Notes under the pieces: model-generated
The model's input: only the letters and a program-made list of their open reading frames with translations
What the model was told of the DNA's origin: nothing
Databases searched by the model: none
Part shown: one piece after another, positions 15,364-25,487 of the stretch
How positions within the stretch are numbered: the stretch's first letter is position 1
Layout of the letters: every line of letters begins with the position of its first letter
Position numbers and translations under genes: made by a program
Source: an uncultured Dermabacteraceae bacterium
GTDB taxonomy: Bacteria; Actinomycetota; Actinomycetes; Actinomycetales; Dermabacteraceae
Assembly (NCBI GenBank): GCA_946223075.1
Contig: CAMILZ010000010.1
Location: 1-64,000 of the forward strand
Direction: 5' to 3'
DNA length: 64,000 nucleotides

Positions 15364-16701
15364 GTGGCGACGACTTCTCTTAAGACCGATTTGTACGAGC
15401 TGACCATGATCCAGGCCGCGCGCGAGGCGGGCGTTGCGGATCGCCGATGCGTGTTCGAGGTGTTCACGCGCTCGCTTCCCGAGGGGCGGCGCTACGGCGC
15501 GTTCGCGGGTGTGGGGCGGATCCTCGACGCACTCGAGAACTTCCGTTTCGACGGTGCCGACATCGAGTTTTTGCGTTCGACCGGGCAGTTCACGAAAGAT
15601 CTGCTCACCTACCTCGAGGGGTACCGCTTCGAGGGAAGCATCGATGCTTACGCGGAGGGTGAAGTTTTCTTCCCGAACTCTCCCGTCGTGCGTATCGAGG
15701 GCACCTTCGAGCAGTGCGTTCTTCTCGAGACCCTCGTGCTCTCAATCCTCAATCACGATTCGGCTATCGCATCCGTAGGCTCGCGCATGATCCAGGCTGC
15801 CAACGGCCGGCCGTGCATCGAGATGGGCTCGCGCCGCGTCCACGAAGACGCTGCGGTTGCCGCCTCGCGCGCCGCCGCGATCGTGGGCTTCGCCTCGACC
15901 TCGAACCTCGAGGCGGGGCGCACCTACGGGATTCCCACCGTCGGAACGTCGGCACACGCCTTCACGCTCGTATTCGACTCCGAAGCCGAGGCCTTCCGCG
16001 CGCAAGTGCACTCCCTCGGCGCGGGCACGAGCCTCCTCGTCGATACATTCGACGTCCGCGAGGCCATCGACGCTGCTGTCGACATCGCGGGACCGGCCCT
16101 CGGAGCCGTACGCATCGACTCCGGGCACCTCGGCGAAACGGCTCGCGAAGTGCGAGAGCAGCTCGATGAGCTCGGGGCGACGGCGACAAAAATTACGGCG
16201 ACGAGCGATCTCGACGAATATCGAGTGTTCGACCTACGCGAGTTCCCGGTGGACGGCTACGGAATCGGCACACGCCTCGTGACGGGCGGCGATCACCCCG
16301 CACAGGGCTTCGTGTTCAAGCTCGTGGAGCGCGAGAACTCTTCGGGCACGATGGAGGCCGTCGCGAAGAAATCCGCGCAAAAGGCCACGATCGCCGGCAG
16401 CAAGCGCGCCTACCGCGTGCGCGATGCCGAGGGCGCGGCGAGCGCCGAACTCGTCCTCGCCGACGACGCAGGCGAGCAGCCGTCGGACTCCCTCAACGCA
16501 CGGCCCCTACTCACGCGCCTCGTCGAGAACGGAAAAGTTCTCGATGCGCGCGGCCAGTGGGAGCGCATCGAAGCCGCAAGGAGCGTGCATGAGCGTGCGC
16601 TCGAGGAACTCGCGCTCGCCGACCCGCAGATCCGCACGGGGCAAGACGGCGACGTCGTGCTTCCCGTCGTCCATTCGCTTCAGGAGCTCCACGAGCTCTA
16701 G
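15364..16701 (+). CDS. pncB: Nicotinate phosphoribosyltransferase
   Basis: The 445-residue enzyme forms nicotinate mononucleotide in NAD salvage. Visible are the start LKTDLYELTMIQAA, the GTSAHAF segment with the His that is phosphorylated in this family, VRIDSGHLGE and KITATSDLDEY in the phosphoribosyl site, and GIGTRLVTGGDHPA near the substrate pocket. The start is GTG at 15364; TAGGCT ends six bases before it (15352-15357) with no Shine-Dalgarno, so the mRNA is probably leaderless. It is divergent from clpS. Confidence 0.95.
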   Translation: MATTSLKTDLYELTMIQAAREAGVADRRCVFEVFTRSLPEGRRYGAFAGVGRILDALENFRFDGADIEFLRSTGQFTKDLLTYLEGYRFEGSIDAYAEGEVFFPNSPVVRIEGTFEQCVLLETLVLSILNHDSAIASVGSRMIQAANGRPCIEMGSRRVHEDAAVAASRAAAIVGFASTSNLEAGRTYGIPTVGTSAHAFTLVFDSEAEAFRAQVHSLGAGTSLLVDTFDVREAIDAAVDIAGPALGAVRIDSGHLGETAREVREQLDELGATATKITATSDLDEYRVFDLREFPVDGYGIGTRLVTGGDHPAQGFVFKLVERENSSGTMEAVAKKSAQKATIAGSKRAYRVRDAEGAASAELVLADDAGEQPSDSLNARPLLTRLVENGKVLDARGQWERIEAARSVHERALEELALADPQIRTGQDGDVVLPVVHSLQELHEL

Positions 16702-16780
16702 CGCTCGCGCCTCGATCCCCACCAAGCAGCGGAATGCGGCACGCGGGACGAGGCACCCGAAAAGCCGGGCAAGCGTCGGA

Positions 16781-18646
16781 CTACTTCTTTCCAACGAACC
16801 AACCGCGCAGAATATCGATCCTTTTTTGAATCTGCTCCGCACTCGCCTGCGGAACTGCCGGACCACCCGAGCGGCGGCGCAGCTCGTTGTGCACCTGGCC
16901 GTGCGGGGTACCCGTGCGCCTCGCCCACCCCGACACGAGCGAACTGAGTTCCTTGCGCAGGGCCGTGACATCGCGGTGCGTAGGTCCCGCGGGCGCGCTC
17001 GCGTGTCGTGAGCTTCGCTGCTGCTGATTCTTCTGGCGCTCACGCAAGAGCGAGGTCACCTGCTCAGGCTCCAGCAGCCCGGGAATCCCGAGAAACTCCC
17101 GCTCCTCCTCGCTACCCGCCATCGCGAGCGAGCCGTACTCACCACCGTCGAAAAGCACGCGATCGAAATGAGCATCCGATTCGAGGGCCTCGTAGCTGCC
17201 CTCGAGCTCGCTGCTCGCTCTCTCCTCGCGATTCGCCTCGCGCAGCGCTTCTTCATCCAGCCCCGTCTCCGGGTCGAGCTGCTCCTTCTCGCGCGTATCA
17301 AGCACGTGGTCGCGCTCGGCTTCCATCTCATTCGCGAGGCCGAGGAGGACGGGCACGGACGGGAGGAACACACTCGCGGTCTCCCCGCGCGTACGCGAAC
17401 GCACGAAACGCCCCACCGCCTGCGCAAAGAACATCGGGGTCGAGGTCGAGGTCGCGTACACGCCCACGGAAAGACGCGGAACGTCGACGCCCTCGGACAC
17501 CATGCGCACCGCGACCATCCATCGGTCGGTTGAGTCGTTGAACTCCTCGATCTTTCGTCCGGCGGAGGCGTCGTCGGAAAGGACGAGAGTGGGTTTTTCG
17601 CCCGTGATGCGCTCGAGAATCTTCGCATAAGCGCGGGCGTTTGACTGGTCCGTGGCGATCACGAGACCGCCCGCATCCTTCACACCGCGGCGCACTTCCG
17701 TGAGGCGCTGATCCGCGGCCTGGAGAACCGTGGGAATCCACTCCCCCTTCGGATCGAGGGCCGTGCGCCACGCCTGCTGCATGATGTCTTTCGTTTCGAG
17801 GCCACCGAGCTGCGCCGAAACCTCATCGCCGCTCTTCGTGCGCCAATGCATGCGACCCGAATACGTCATGAACAGCACAGGGCGCACAACGTGGTCCTGG
17901 AGCGCTTCCCGATAGCCGTACGTGTAATCGGCCTTCGAGCGAAGGAAGCCCTCGCCATCCGGTTCGTAGCGCACGAACGGAATGTGCGCATCGTCCGAAC
18001 GGAACGGGGTACCCGTGAGGGCGAGGCGACGCTTCGCGGGATCGAAGGCCTCGCGCACGCCATCACCCCACGTGAGGGCATCGCCGGCGTGGTGGATCTC
18101 GTCAAGAATCACGAGGGTCGGCGCTGCCTCCGTGCGCGCGCGATGCAGCCGCGGATTCGCCCCCACCTGGGCGTACGTGAGGGCAACGCCCTGGTAGTGA
18201 TCGCCGTGGCGCCCCTGGGCGTTCGAGAAGTTCGGGTCGATCTGGATCCCCACGCGCAGCGCGGAATCGGCCCACTGGGTCTTGAGATGTTCCGTGGGTG
18301 CGACGACCGTCACGCGGCGCACGATGCCCTCGCGGAGAAGGCCCGCGGCGACCTGGAGCGCAAAGGTCGTTTTCCCCGCGCCGGGGGTCGCGACCGTCAT
18401 GAAATCTCGCGGCTGCGAATCCTGATACAGCTTGAGTGCCTCGGCCTGCCACGCGCGAAGCTTCGGCGCCGTACCCCACGCCGCTCGCTCGGGGAACGCC
18501 GGCGGCATCTGCTGCGCCGCAAACGACGAGGGCTTGCGGGGCGTCGCCTGGGTATGAACTGCCGGCGCCTGCTGCTCGCTGGTGCGTGTCGACTCCAGGT
18601 AGTTCGAGAACAGGTCGGGCGAAGCGGAAAAATCGTGGGCATTCAT
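16781..18646 (-). CDS. DEAD/DEAH box helicase, SSL2/XPB-like
   Basis: The 621-residue protein has a disordered N-terminal 55 residues, then a superfamily 2 helicase core: AWQAEALKLY, Walker A ATPGAGKTTF, motif II DEIHH, motif III TGTPFRSD and motif VI QAVGRFVRSR. The C-terminal 150 residues are charged and include a short basic helix. Start ATG has GGAGGG upstream. The DUF3039 gene on the opposite side of its start is its conserved neighbour in actinobacteria. Substrate is not known; DNA repair or transcription-linked roles are plausible. Confidence 0.9.
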   Translation of the reverse strand: MNAHDFSASPDLFSNYLESTRTSEQQAPAVHTQATPRKPSSFAAQQMPPAFPERAAWGTAPKLRAWQAEALKLYQDSQPRDFMTVATPGAGKTTFALQVAAGLLREGIVRRVTVVAPTEHLKTQWADSALRVGIQIDPNFSNAQGRHGDHYQGVALTYAQVGANPRLHRARTEAAPTLVILDEIHHAGDALTWGDGVREAFDPAKRRLALTGTPFRSDDAHIPFVRYEPDGEGFLRSKADYTYGYREALQDHVVRPVLFMTYSGRMHWRTKSGDEVSAQLGGLETKDIMQQAWRTALDPKGEWIPTVLQAADQRLTEVRRGVKDAGGLVIATDQSNARAYAKILERITGEKPTLVLSDDASAGRKIEEFNDSTDRWMVAVRMVSEGVDVPRLSVGVYATSTSTPMFFAQAVGRFVRSRTRGETASVFLPSVPVLLGLANEMEAERDHVLDTREKEQLDPETGLDEEALREANREERASSELEGSYEALESDAHFDRVLFDGGEYGSLAMAGSEEEREFLGIPGLLEPEQVTSLLRERQKNQQQRSSRHASAPAGPTHRDVTALRKELSSLVSGWARRTGTPHGQVHNELRRRSGGPAVPQASAEQIQKRIDILRGWFVGKK

Positions 18647-18686
18647 AGGCGCCCTCCACGATAGACCCGAGAGCGCCTAGCGCGCC

Positions 18687-19094
18687 TTAGCGACCCGAGC
18701 CGAAAAGCCCTCGGAAGCCTCCAAACCCGCTTTTACCTCGACCTTTATCGTCGCCGTCGCCCGAGTTGTTTCCGTCACCAATGCCCTCGTAGATCTCCTT
18801 GCACTGCGGGCACACGGGGTACTTTTTCGGGTCACGACCCGGAACCCAGACCTTGCCGCACAGCGCGATCACGGGCGAGTTATTGAGCGCAGCTTTCGCG
18901 ATTTTTTCCTTCTGCACATAGTGCGCGAAGCGATCGTGGTCACCGGGATCGGCGTCCTCCGTTTGCTCCTCCCGCTCGAGCACCGCGGTCGAGCTGGGCG
19001 CGGCACCGGGGGCCGCGGGAGCCTGGGGCGCGCCGTGGTCCGGCGAGTTCGGGTCCGAAATGGAAGCGGTAAAGCGCATGCGTGAAATGCTCAT
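18687..19094 (-). CDS. DUF3039 family zinc-ribbon-like protein
   Basis: The 135-residue protein has a proline/alanine-rich N-terminus, then HDRFAHYVQKEK and a metal-binding pattern ALCGKVWVPGRDPKKYPVCP with a following CKEIY (CxnCxxC), as in DUF3039. The last 30 residues are Gly/Asp-rich with an RG tail. TAGGAT is six bases before the ATG and no ribosome site is seen, suggesting a leaderless start inside the preceding gene's end. Function unknown. Confidence 0.85.
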   Translation of the reverse strand: MSISRMRFTASISDPNSPDHGAPQAPAAPGAAPSSTAVLEREEQTEDADPGDHDRFAHYVQKEKIAKAALNNSPVIALCGKVWVPGRDPKKYPVCPQCKEIYEGIGDGNNSGDGDDKGRGKSGFGGFRGLFGSGR

Positions 19095-19103
19095 GCCTCG
19101 ATC

Positions 19104-20303
19104 CTAACCGCGCTCGCCCGTACCTGCGACGGCGCGAGCGACGGCCGGCGTGACACGCTCGTCGAAAACGCTCGGCACAATGTGGCGCGCCGAGAGCTCC
19201 TCAGCACTCACGACGGCGGCGATCGCGCGGGCTGCCGCGAGGAGAGCCTCGTCGGTGACCTCGCGCGCGTGGGCGTCGATGAGGCCCCGGAACACGCCAG
19301 GGAAGGCGAGCACGTTGTTGATTTGGTTCGCGAAATCGCTGCGGCCGGTCGCGACGACGGCGGCGTGTTTCCACGCGATATCCGGATCGACCTCGGGAAC
19401 CGGATTCGAAAGCGCGAACACGATCGCGCGCTCGTTCATGCTTTCCAGCATCGCCTCATCGAGAATGTTCGGCACACTCACGCCAATGAACACATCGGCG
19501 CCTTCCACTGCCTCGCGGAGCCCGCCTTCGATACCGCGGGGGTTCGTTGCCTGAGCGATCCATTCGAGACGGTCGCCCTTTTCCCGCCCGGCGTTCACGA
19601 TGCCCTTGGAGTTCGTGACGATCACGTCGCGCGCGCCCGCCGCGAGGAGGAGGCGAAGGATCGCCGTGCCTGCTGCTCCCGCGCCCGACATCGCAATGCG
19701 GACTTCCTCGATGTTCTTGCCCACCACCGTGAGGGCATTGGTGAGCGCCGCGAGTACGCACACGGCGGTGCCGTGCTGGTCGTCGTGGAACACGGGGATG
19801 TCGAGTTCGGCGCGCAAGCGATCCTCGATCTCGAAGCACCGCGGCGCCGAAATGTCCTCGAGGTTGATCCCCGCAAACGCGGGAGCAATCGCCTTGACGT
19901 GAGCAACGATGTCCTCCACGTCGTGGGCATCCAGACAGATCGGGAAGGCGTCAACGCCCGCGAAGCGCGAGAACAGCGCCGCCTTGCCCTCCATAACGGG
20001 AAGCGCAGCGAGAGGCCCGCGATCGCCGAGTCCCAAGATCGCGGAGCCGTCGGTCACGACCGCGACGGTGTTCTTCTTAATCGTGTAGTCGCGTGCCTTC
20101 TCCGGGTGTTCGGCGATCTCTTCCACGACGCGGGCAACGCCCGGCGTGTAGACGACCGCGAGGTCGTCTGCATTGTCGATCGCGGCGGTGGGCTCGACCG
20201 TGAGCTTCCCGCCTTCATGAGCCTCGAAAATGCGCCGCTCGACGGCCTCGGTGCCGGTCGCAAGACGCGTGGGTTCGGTGTTCTCGGGTGTGTGCGTAGC
20301 CAT
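19104..20303 (-). CDS. NAD(P)-dependent malic enzyme
   Basis: The 399-residue protein is the short bacterial malic enzyme. Motifs are VAVVTDGSAILGLGDRG, EGKAALFSRFAGVDAFPIC, NLEDISAPRCFEIE, FHDDQHGTAV (metal site), and the NAD-binding GAGAAGTAILRL. It decarboxylates malate to pyruvate, giving NADPH or NADH; the cofactor is not decidable here. A C-terminal phosphotransacetylase domain is absent. I start at ATG 20303; the next upstream ATG (20312) is also possible. Confidence 0.93.
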   Translation of the reverse strand: MATHTPENTEPTRLATGTEAVERRIFEAHEGGKLTVEPTAAIDNADDLAVVYTPGVARVVEEIAEHPEKARDYTIKKNTVAVVTDGSAILGLGDRGPLAALPVMEGKAALFSRFAGVDAFPICLDAHDVEDIVAHVKAIAPAFAGINLEDISAPRCFEIEDRLRAELDIPVFHDDQHGTAVCVLAALTNALTVVGKNIEEVRIAMSGAGAAGTAILRLLLAAGARDVIVTNSKGIVNAGREKGDRLEWIAQATNPRGIEGGLREAVEGADVFIGVSVPNILDEAMLESMNERAIVFALSNPVPEVDPDIAWKHAAVVATGRSDFANQINNVLAFPGVFRGLIDAHAREVTDEALLAAARAIAAVVSAEELSARHIVPSVFDERVTPAVARAVAGTGERG

Positions 20304-20343
20304 GCCTCTCATCTTCCCACGCACCGAGACCGGGCGCCGGGAC

Positions 20344-23300
20344 TTAGCCGAGATCCGCGATCGCGCGACGCACTCTCTTTTCCGAAACCGTGTACCGCGT
20401 GCCGAGCTGCTGAGCGAAGAACGAGACGCGAAGCTCCTCGAGCATCCACGGAATCTCGCGTGCCTCCTCGCTCTCGAGGGCCTCGGCCGAGAGCTTCTGC
20501 TTCGCCTTCTCGAACATTCCCGCGAGGTCCTCGAGTTGCCACGCGAGCTGCGCGTCACGAGCCGGGTTGTCCTGCATTTTCTCGACCCGGTGGAGATCAG
20601 CCTTGAGGTAGCGGGGAACCTCGGGAACGATGTGCGCCGGCGTGCGCGAAATAAAGCGGCCCGAGGTGAGGGAATCCGCGTGCTCGCGAATCTGCGTGAG
20701 CTGCTGGAGCACCGAGAGGCTCGAAACCTTTGAGACAGCGCGCTGGAGTTTCGCGTGCACCGCGAGGGCATCGATCGCGGCGAGCACGAGCGTGCGCGAG
20801 AGTTCCGCGTGCTCCGCACGGACCGCCTCCACGAGCGCATCAAACTCGGACTTCGTGAACACGAGCCCCTTGCTGTCGGTGCGCGCGATGAGCTCCGCGG
20901 TTGCCGCGAGGGAGGCATCCGCGAGGAGCGCCTTGGCACTTCCGTAGCTCGATTGAGAAATGGCAAGTTTCGTGGGATTCGGAAGCGAGGAGAGCACCTG
21001 TGCGGAATCGGAGCCGAGCGCTTCGGTCACGAGGTGGGTCACGGCACGGACGTGCTCGCGGCGCTGATCAAGTGCCGTGGGCATCGCTGTGAGATCCACG
21101 CTCACCGCGCCTGCTGCCTCGCGCAGCTTGAGCGCGGGGTACACGACGACGTTGAGCCCGCCCTGCCGGTTGCGCTTCGTGCGCGGGATTTCAAAGTCCG
21201 GGAAGCTCTCAAGATCGCGATCCCCGAACGACTCGGCCTGGCGCGCAGCGCTCGATTCGACGCGCGTGCGATGTTTCTTCTTGAGTGCGTCGAGGTCGTC
21301 ACCCGAGCCGATTTCTCGGCCTCGGTCATCGCGCACGGAGAAATGCATGCGCAGGTGCGCGGGAAGCTTCGACGCGTCGAACTCGTCCCCGTAAAGCGGC
21401 AAATCGTCGGGGACGCCGGGAAGCGCCACGAGTTCGTCCGCGACCGCCTCGACGAACCGCTCTCCCATGTTCGGGTCGTCATCGCGCAGAATTTGCGCGA
21501 CGGCGCGCGCCTTGTCGGGCGCGGGTATGAGATGGCGGCGGATCGGTTTCGGGAGCGTGCGAATGAGCTCCACGATCTTCTCTTCCCGCATGCCGGGCAC
21601 GAGCCAGTCGAATCCCTGGGGCTTGAGCCGGCCGAGCACGGCGAGGGGAACGAGTGCCGTGACGCCATCTCGCAAAGTCTTCTTCGAAGATTGCCGGGAA
21701 CCGTCGGAACCCTCCCGAGCCGAAGGCTCGAACGTGTACCGAAGCGCGAGCGTGATGTCACCTTGCACCCACGTGTCGGGGAACCCGGCAGTGTGTTCTT
21801 CGGCGTCGCCCTCGAGAAGGATCTCGCGCGTGAGGTGCAAAAGCTCTGGGGTCTCGTGGCGCTGCTTTTTCCACCACGAATCAAAGTGCCTGCCGCTCGT
21901 GACCTTCTTCGGGATGCGCGCGTCGTAAAACTCGAAGAGCGCGGCATCTCCCGCGATGAGATCTCTTCGCCTCGCCTTGTTTTCGAGCTCCTCGAGTTCC
22001 TCGAGGAGGCGCACGTTATCCCGGAAGAAGTGGTGGCGCGTACTCCACTGCCCCTCGATGAGGGCGTGCTGGATGAAGATCTCGCGCGAGAGTTCCGGGT
22101 CGATGCGCCCATAGGCGACGGCACGGCGCGCGATGACCGGCACGCCGTAGAGGGTCGCCTTTTCATACGCCATCGCACTCGCCTTTTTGGAGCTCCAGTG
22201 CGGCTCGGAGTAGGAGCGCTTCAGCACATGCGCGCCCACGTCCTCGATCCACGCCGGGTCGATCTTCGCCGCGGTGCGCGCAAACAGGCGTGACGTTTCC
22301 ACGAGTTCGGCGGCCATGACATAGTCGTGGCGCTTCTTCGCAATCGCGCTGCCCGGCCAGATCACGAAGTGGGAATTGCGCGCGCCCTGGTACTCGCGTG
22401 TGCGTTCGTCATAGAGCCCCACGTGGCTCAGAAGGCCTGCGAGGAGGCTCTGGTGGATGCTCGCTTCGCTCGCCGGGTTGTCCGACGGTCGAAGGCCCAC
22501 ATCGCGGCACATGTCTTTCAGTTGCGCGTGAAGGTCCCACCATTCGCGGATGCGCACGTAGTGCAGGTACTCGCTCTTGACCTCGCGCTTAAAAGCTGAG
22601 TTCGAAAGCTCCTTGCGGCGTTCGCTCAGGTGGCGCCACAGGTTGAGGTAGGTGAGGAAGTCGCTCGTCTCGTGCGTGAAGCGCGCGTGCTGCTGATCGG
22701 CCTGGGCTTTTTTCTCGAGCGGGCGCTCGCGCGGGTCCTGGATCGAGAGCGCTGCAACAATCACGAGAACCTCGCGAAGCGCTCCTCGCTCGTGTGCCTC
22801 GAGGAGCATGCGCGCCATGCGCGGGTCGAGCGGGAAACGTGAAATCTGCTCACCGATGTGGGTGAGGGTCCGGCCGCCGGGCGCGTTCTTTTCCGGGCGA
22901 ATCGCGCCGAGTTCCTCGAGAAGGCGCACGCCATCGCGCACCGCGCGCTTATCGGGGGCCTCGACGAACTCGAAGCTTTCGATGTCGCCGAGACCGAGCG
23001 CGGTCATCTGGAGCACGACGCTTGCGAGAGCCGTGCGAAGAATCTCGGGTTCGGTGAACTCGGGCCGCGACTCAAAATCCTGCTCGGAGTAGAGGCGGAT
23101 CGCGATGCCGGGGCTCGTGCGGCCGGAGCGGCCCGAGCGCTGCTTGGCGCTCGCTTGGCTGATCGGTTCGATCGGAAGGCGCTGCACCTTCGTGCGCTGG
23201 GAATAGCGGGAGATGCGGGCAAGGCCCGAATCGACGACGTATTTAATGCCCGGGACCGTGAGCGATGTTTCCGCGACGTTGGTCGCGAGCACGATCCTGC

Positions 23301-24264
23301 GGTGGCCGCCCTTCGGCGGGCTGAAGATCTTCTGCTGGTCCTGCTCGGAGAGGCGGCCGAAAAGCGGAAGAACGTCGGTGCGGCTCGAGGCTCCCCCGCG
23401 CTTCTTGAGGTGCGACTCGAGTTCCTCCCCCACTTCACGGATCTCGCGCTCCCCTGGAAGGAACACGAGGATGTCGCCCGGCCCTTCCGCGATGAGTTCG
23501 TCGCACGCGTCGGTGATTGCTTCCGTGAGGTCCCGCTCTTCGCTACGGAGATCACTGAGGTCGTCGTCCTCTTCGACCTCGGCCTCGAGCACGAGCGGCC
23601 GGTAGCGGATCTCGACCGGGTACGTGCGGCCCGACACCTCGATGATGGGCGCGGGATGCAGTTCTCCCGCGCGGTCCTTCTTCCCGAAGAATTGCGCGAA
23701 TCGCTCGGGGTCGATCGTCGCCGACGTGATGATGATCTTGAGGTCGGGGCGGCGTCGCGCGATGCGCTTCAGATAGCCGAGCAGCATGTCGATCGTGAGG
23801 CTTCGTTCGTGGGCCTCATCGATGATGATCGCATCGTATTTCTTCAGCTGGCGATCGCCGTGGATTTCCGAGAGCAGGATGCCGTCGGTCATGACCTTGA
23901 GGCGCGTAGATTCCGCGGTGTTTTTTGTGAAGCGCACCTGGTAGCCGACGGTTCCCTCGCCGAGTTTTTCTCCCAGTTCGTGCGCGATGCGGCTCGCGAC
24001 GCTTCGAGCGGCAATCCTGCGGGGCTGGGTGTGGCCAATCATGCGACCGCGCGCACCGTAACCGAGCTCGAGCAGCATCTTCGGAAGCTGAGTGGTTTTG
24101 CCCGAGCCTGTCTCGCCCGCGACGATCACGATCTGGTTGTCGCGGATCGCGCGTTGGATTTCCTCGCGCTGCTGCGAGACGGGGAGATCCGCGGGATAGG
24201 TGATCGCGAGGCGCGGGGCCTTGGTGTCAGGGCGCGCGCCGGTGTTCTCGTTGCTGGAGGTCAT
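20344..24264 (-). CDS. hrpA: ATP-dependent RNA helicase HrpA
   Basis: The 1306-residue DEAH-box helicase has Walker A GETGSGKTT, the DEAH box, SATID, the motif VI block QRSGRSGRT, a winged-helix/ratchet region, an OB fold and a C-terminal DUF3418-type domain, the full-length HrpA layout (E. coli about 1300). The start is ATG 24264 with GGAGGGGAT upstream; an open frame continues beyond it by 43 codons but lacks a ribosome site. HrpA acts on RNA and stalled ribosomes. It is divergent from tdh. Confidence 0.95.
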   Translation of the reverse strand: MTSSNENTGARPDTKAPRLAITYPADLPVSQQREEIQRAIRDNQIVIVAGETGSGKTTQLPKMLLELGYGARGRMIGHTQPRRIAARSVASRIAHELGEKLGEGTVGYQVRFTKNTAESTRLKVMTDGILLSEIHGDRQLKKYDAIIIDEAHERSLTIDMLLGYLKRIARRRPDLKIIITSATIDPERFAQFFGKKDRAGELHPAPIIEVSGRTYPVEIRYRPLVLEAEVEEDDDLSDLRSEERDLTEAITDACDELIAEGPGDILVFLPGEREIREVGEELESHLKKRGGASSRTDVLPLFGRLSEQDQQKIFSPPKGGHRRIVLATNVAETSLTVPGIKYVVDSGLARISRYSQRTKVQRLPIEPISQASAKQRSGRSGRTSPGIAIRLYSEQDFESRPEFTEPEILRTALASVVLQMTALGLGDIESFEFVEAPDKRAVRDGVRLLEELGAIRPEKNAPGGRTLTHIGEQISRFPLDPRMARMLLEAHERGALREVLVIVAALSIQDPRERPLEKKAQADQQHARFTHETSDFLTYLNLWRHLSERRKELSNSAFKREVKSEYLHYVRIREWWDLHAQLKDMCRDVGLRPSDNPASEASIHQSLLAGLLSHVGLYDERTREYQGARNSHFVIWPGSAIAKKRHDYVMAAELVETSRLFARTAAKIDPAWIEDVGAHVLKRSYSEPHWSSKKASAMAYEKATLYGVPVIARRAVAYGRIDPELSREIFIQHALIEGQWSTRHHFFRDNVRLLEELEELENKARRRDLIAGDAALFEFYDARIPKKVTSGRHFDSWWKKQRHETPELLHLTREILLEGDAEEHTAGFPDTWVQGDITLALRYTFEPSAREGSDGSRQSSKKTLRDGVTALVPLAVLGRLKPQGFDWLVPGMREEKIVELIRTLPKPIRRHLIPAPDKARAVAQILRDDDPNMGERFVEAVADELVALPGVPDDLPLYGDEFDASKLPAHLRMHFSVRDDRGREIGSGDDLDALKKKHRTRVESSAARQAESFGDRDLESFPDFEIPRTKRNRQGGLNVVVYPALKLREAAGAVSVDLTAMPTALDQRREHVRAVTHLVTEALGSDSAQVLSSLPNPTKLAISQSSYGSAKALLADASLAATAELIARTDSKGLVFTKSEFDALVEAVRAEHAELSRTLVLAAIDALAVHAKLQRAVSKVSSLSVLQQLTQIREHADSLTSGRFISRTPAHIVPEVPRYLKADLHRVEKMQDNPARDAQLAWQLEDLAGMFEKAKQKLSAEALESEEAREIPWMLEELRVSFFAQQLGTRYTVSEKRVRRAIADLG

Positions 24265-24416
24265 ATCCCCTCCATCGTAGCCGCCGTGTACCTGCCACCG
24301 TCCGTGGGAGTGGACACAAGCACTCGTCGTACGCAGCTGCTCACCTCGCATCCGAGCCGCATTCAGCACCGCGCCCCTACGATTGAGTCGCATCCTTACC
24401 GAACAGAGAGGTTCCT

Positions 24417-25478
24417 ATGAAAGCCCTTCGCAAGGCTGCCCCGCACAAGGGGCTCGAGATCGTCGACATCCCCGAACCGCAGATCGGCCCAAACGACGTC
24501 AAGGTTCGCGTCATGCGCGCGGGTATTTGCGGCACCGACCTCCACATTCTCGAATGGGACGCTTCGGCTCAAGACATGTGTGACAACGTCCCCTTCACCC
24601 CCGGCCACGAGTTCTACGGCGAAGTGACTGAAATCGGCGACGATGTCGTGGACGTCAAGGTTGGGGACCGTATCTCGGGCGAAGGCCACGTTGTGTGCGG
24701 CATCTGCCGCAATTGCCGCGCGGGTCGCCGCCACATGTGCATCCGCACCCGCTCGATCGGGGTGCAGCGCGATGGCGCCTTCGCCGAATACGTGGTGATT
24801 CCCCAGCAGAACGTATGGGTGCACCACCGCGACGGCGGCGAAGAAGTCATCACCCCGGAGCTCGGTGCGATCTTCGATCCGCTTGGCAACGCGGTGCACA
24901 CGACCCTGAAGTTCCCCGTCATCGGAGAAGACGTCCTCATCACGGGCGCGGGTCCAATCGGCCTCATGTGCGCCGCCGTTGCTCGCCACGCCGGTGCACG
25001 CTACATCGCGATCACCGACGTCAAGGAGCACCGCCTCGCGATGGCAAAGGACATGGGCACGGATGCCCAGATTGACGTCTCGAACACGAGTATTCGCGAC
25101 ACGCAGGCGTCCCTCGGCATGCGCGAGGGCTTCGATGTCGGCCTCGAGATCTCCGGGCAGGCAAGCGCCCTCCAAGACATGATCGACAACATGAACCACG
25201 GCGGCAAAATCTCCATGCTTGGCCTGCCCTCGAAGCAGTTCGAGATCAACTGGACGACCGTCGTGACGCGCATGCTCACCCTCCAGGGCATCTACGGACG
25301 CGAAATGTTCGAAACGTGGAACGCCATGAACGCCATGGTGCGCACCTCGAAGATTCTTCGCGAGCGCGTGCTGTCGACCGTGACCGACGTGCTGCCCGCT
25401 GAAAAGTGGGCGGACGCCTATGCGCTCGCGCGCTCAGGCGAAGCTGGCAAGATCGTTCTCGACTGGGAAAACATTTAA
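24417..25478 (+). CDS. tdh: L-threonine 3-dehydrogenase
   Basis: The 353-residue zinc alcohol-dehydrogenase family enzyme oxidises threonine to 2-amino-3-ketobutyrate. The catalytic zinc site is AGICGTDLHI with GHEF; the structural zinc cysteines are in CGICRNCRAGRRHMC; the Rossmann motif is GAGPIGL. AGAGAGG precedes the ATG, and TACGAT about 35 bp upstream could be a -10. It is followed 9 bp later by kbl. Confidence 0.95.
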   Translation: MKALRKAAPHKGLEIVDIPEPQIGPNDVKVRVMRAGICGTDLHILEWDASAQDMCDNVPFTPGHEFYGEVTEIGDDVVDVKVGDRISGEGHVVCGICRNCRAGRRHMCIRTRSIGVQRDGAFAEYVVIPQQNVWVHHRDGGEEVITPELGAIFDPLGNAVHTTLKFPVIGEDVLITGAGPIGLMCAAVARHAGARYIAITDVKEHRLAMAKDMGTDAQIDVSNTSIRDTQASLGMREGFDVGLEISGQASALQDMIDNMNHGGKISMLGLPSKQFEINWTTVVTRMLTLQGIYGREMFETWNAMNAMVRTSKILRERVLSTVTDVLPAEKWADAYALARSGEAGKIVLDWENI

Positions 25479-25487
25479 GGAGTATCG

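Noticed and set aside
20755..24420. Two long open frames (512 and 520 residues) on the plus strand
   Set aside because: They lie antisense to hrpA, have no ribosome sites and show the skewed composition of a shadow frame in high-GC DNA.
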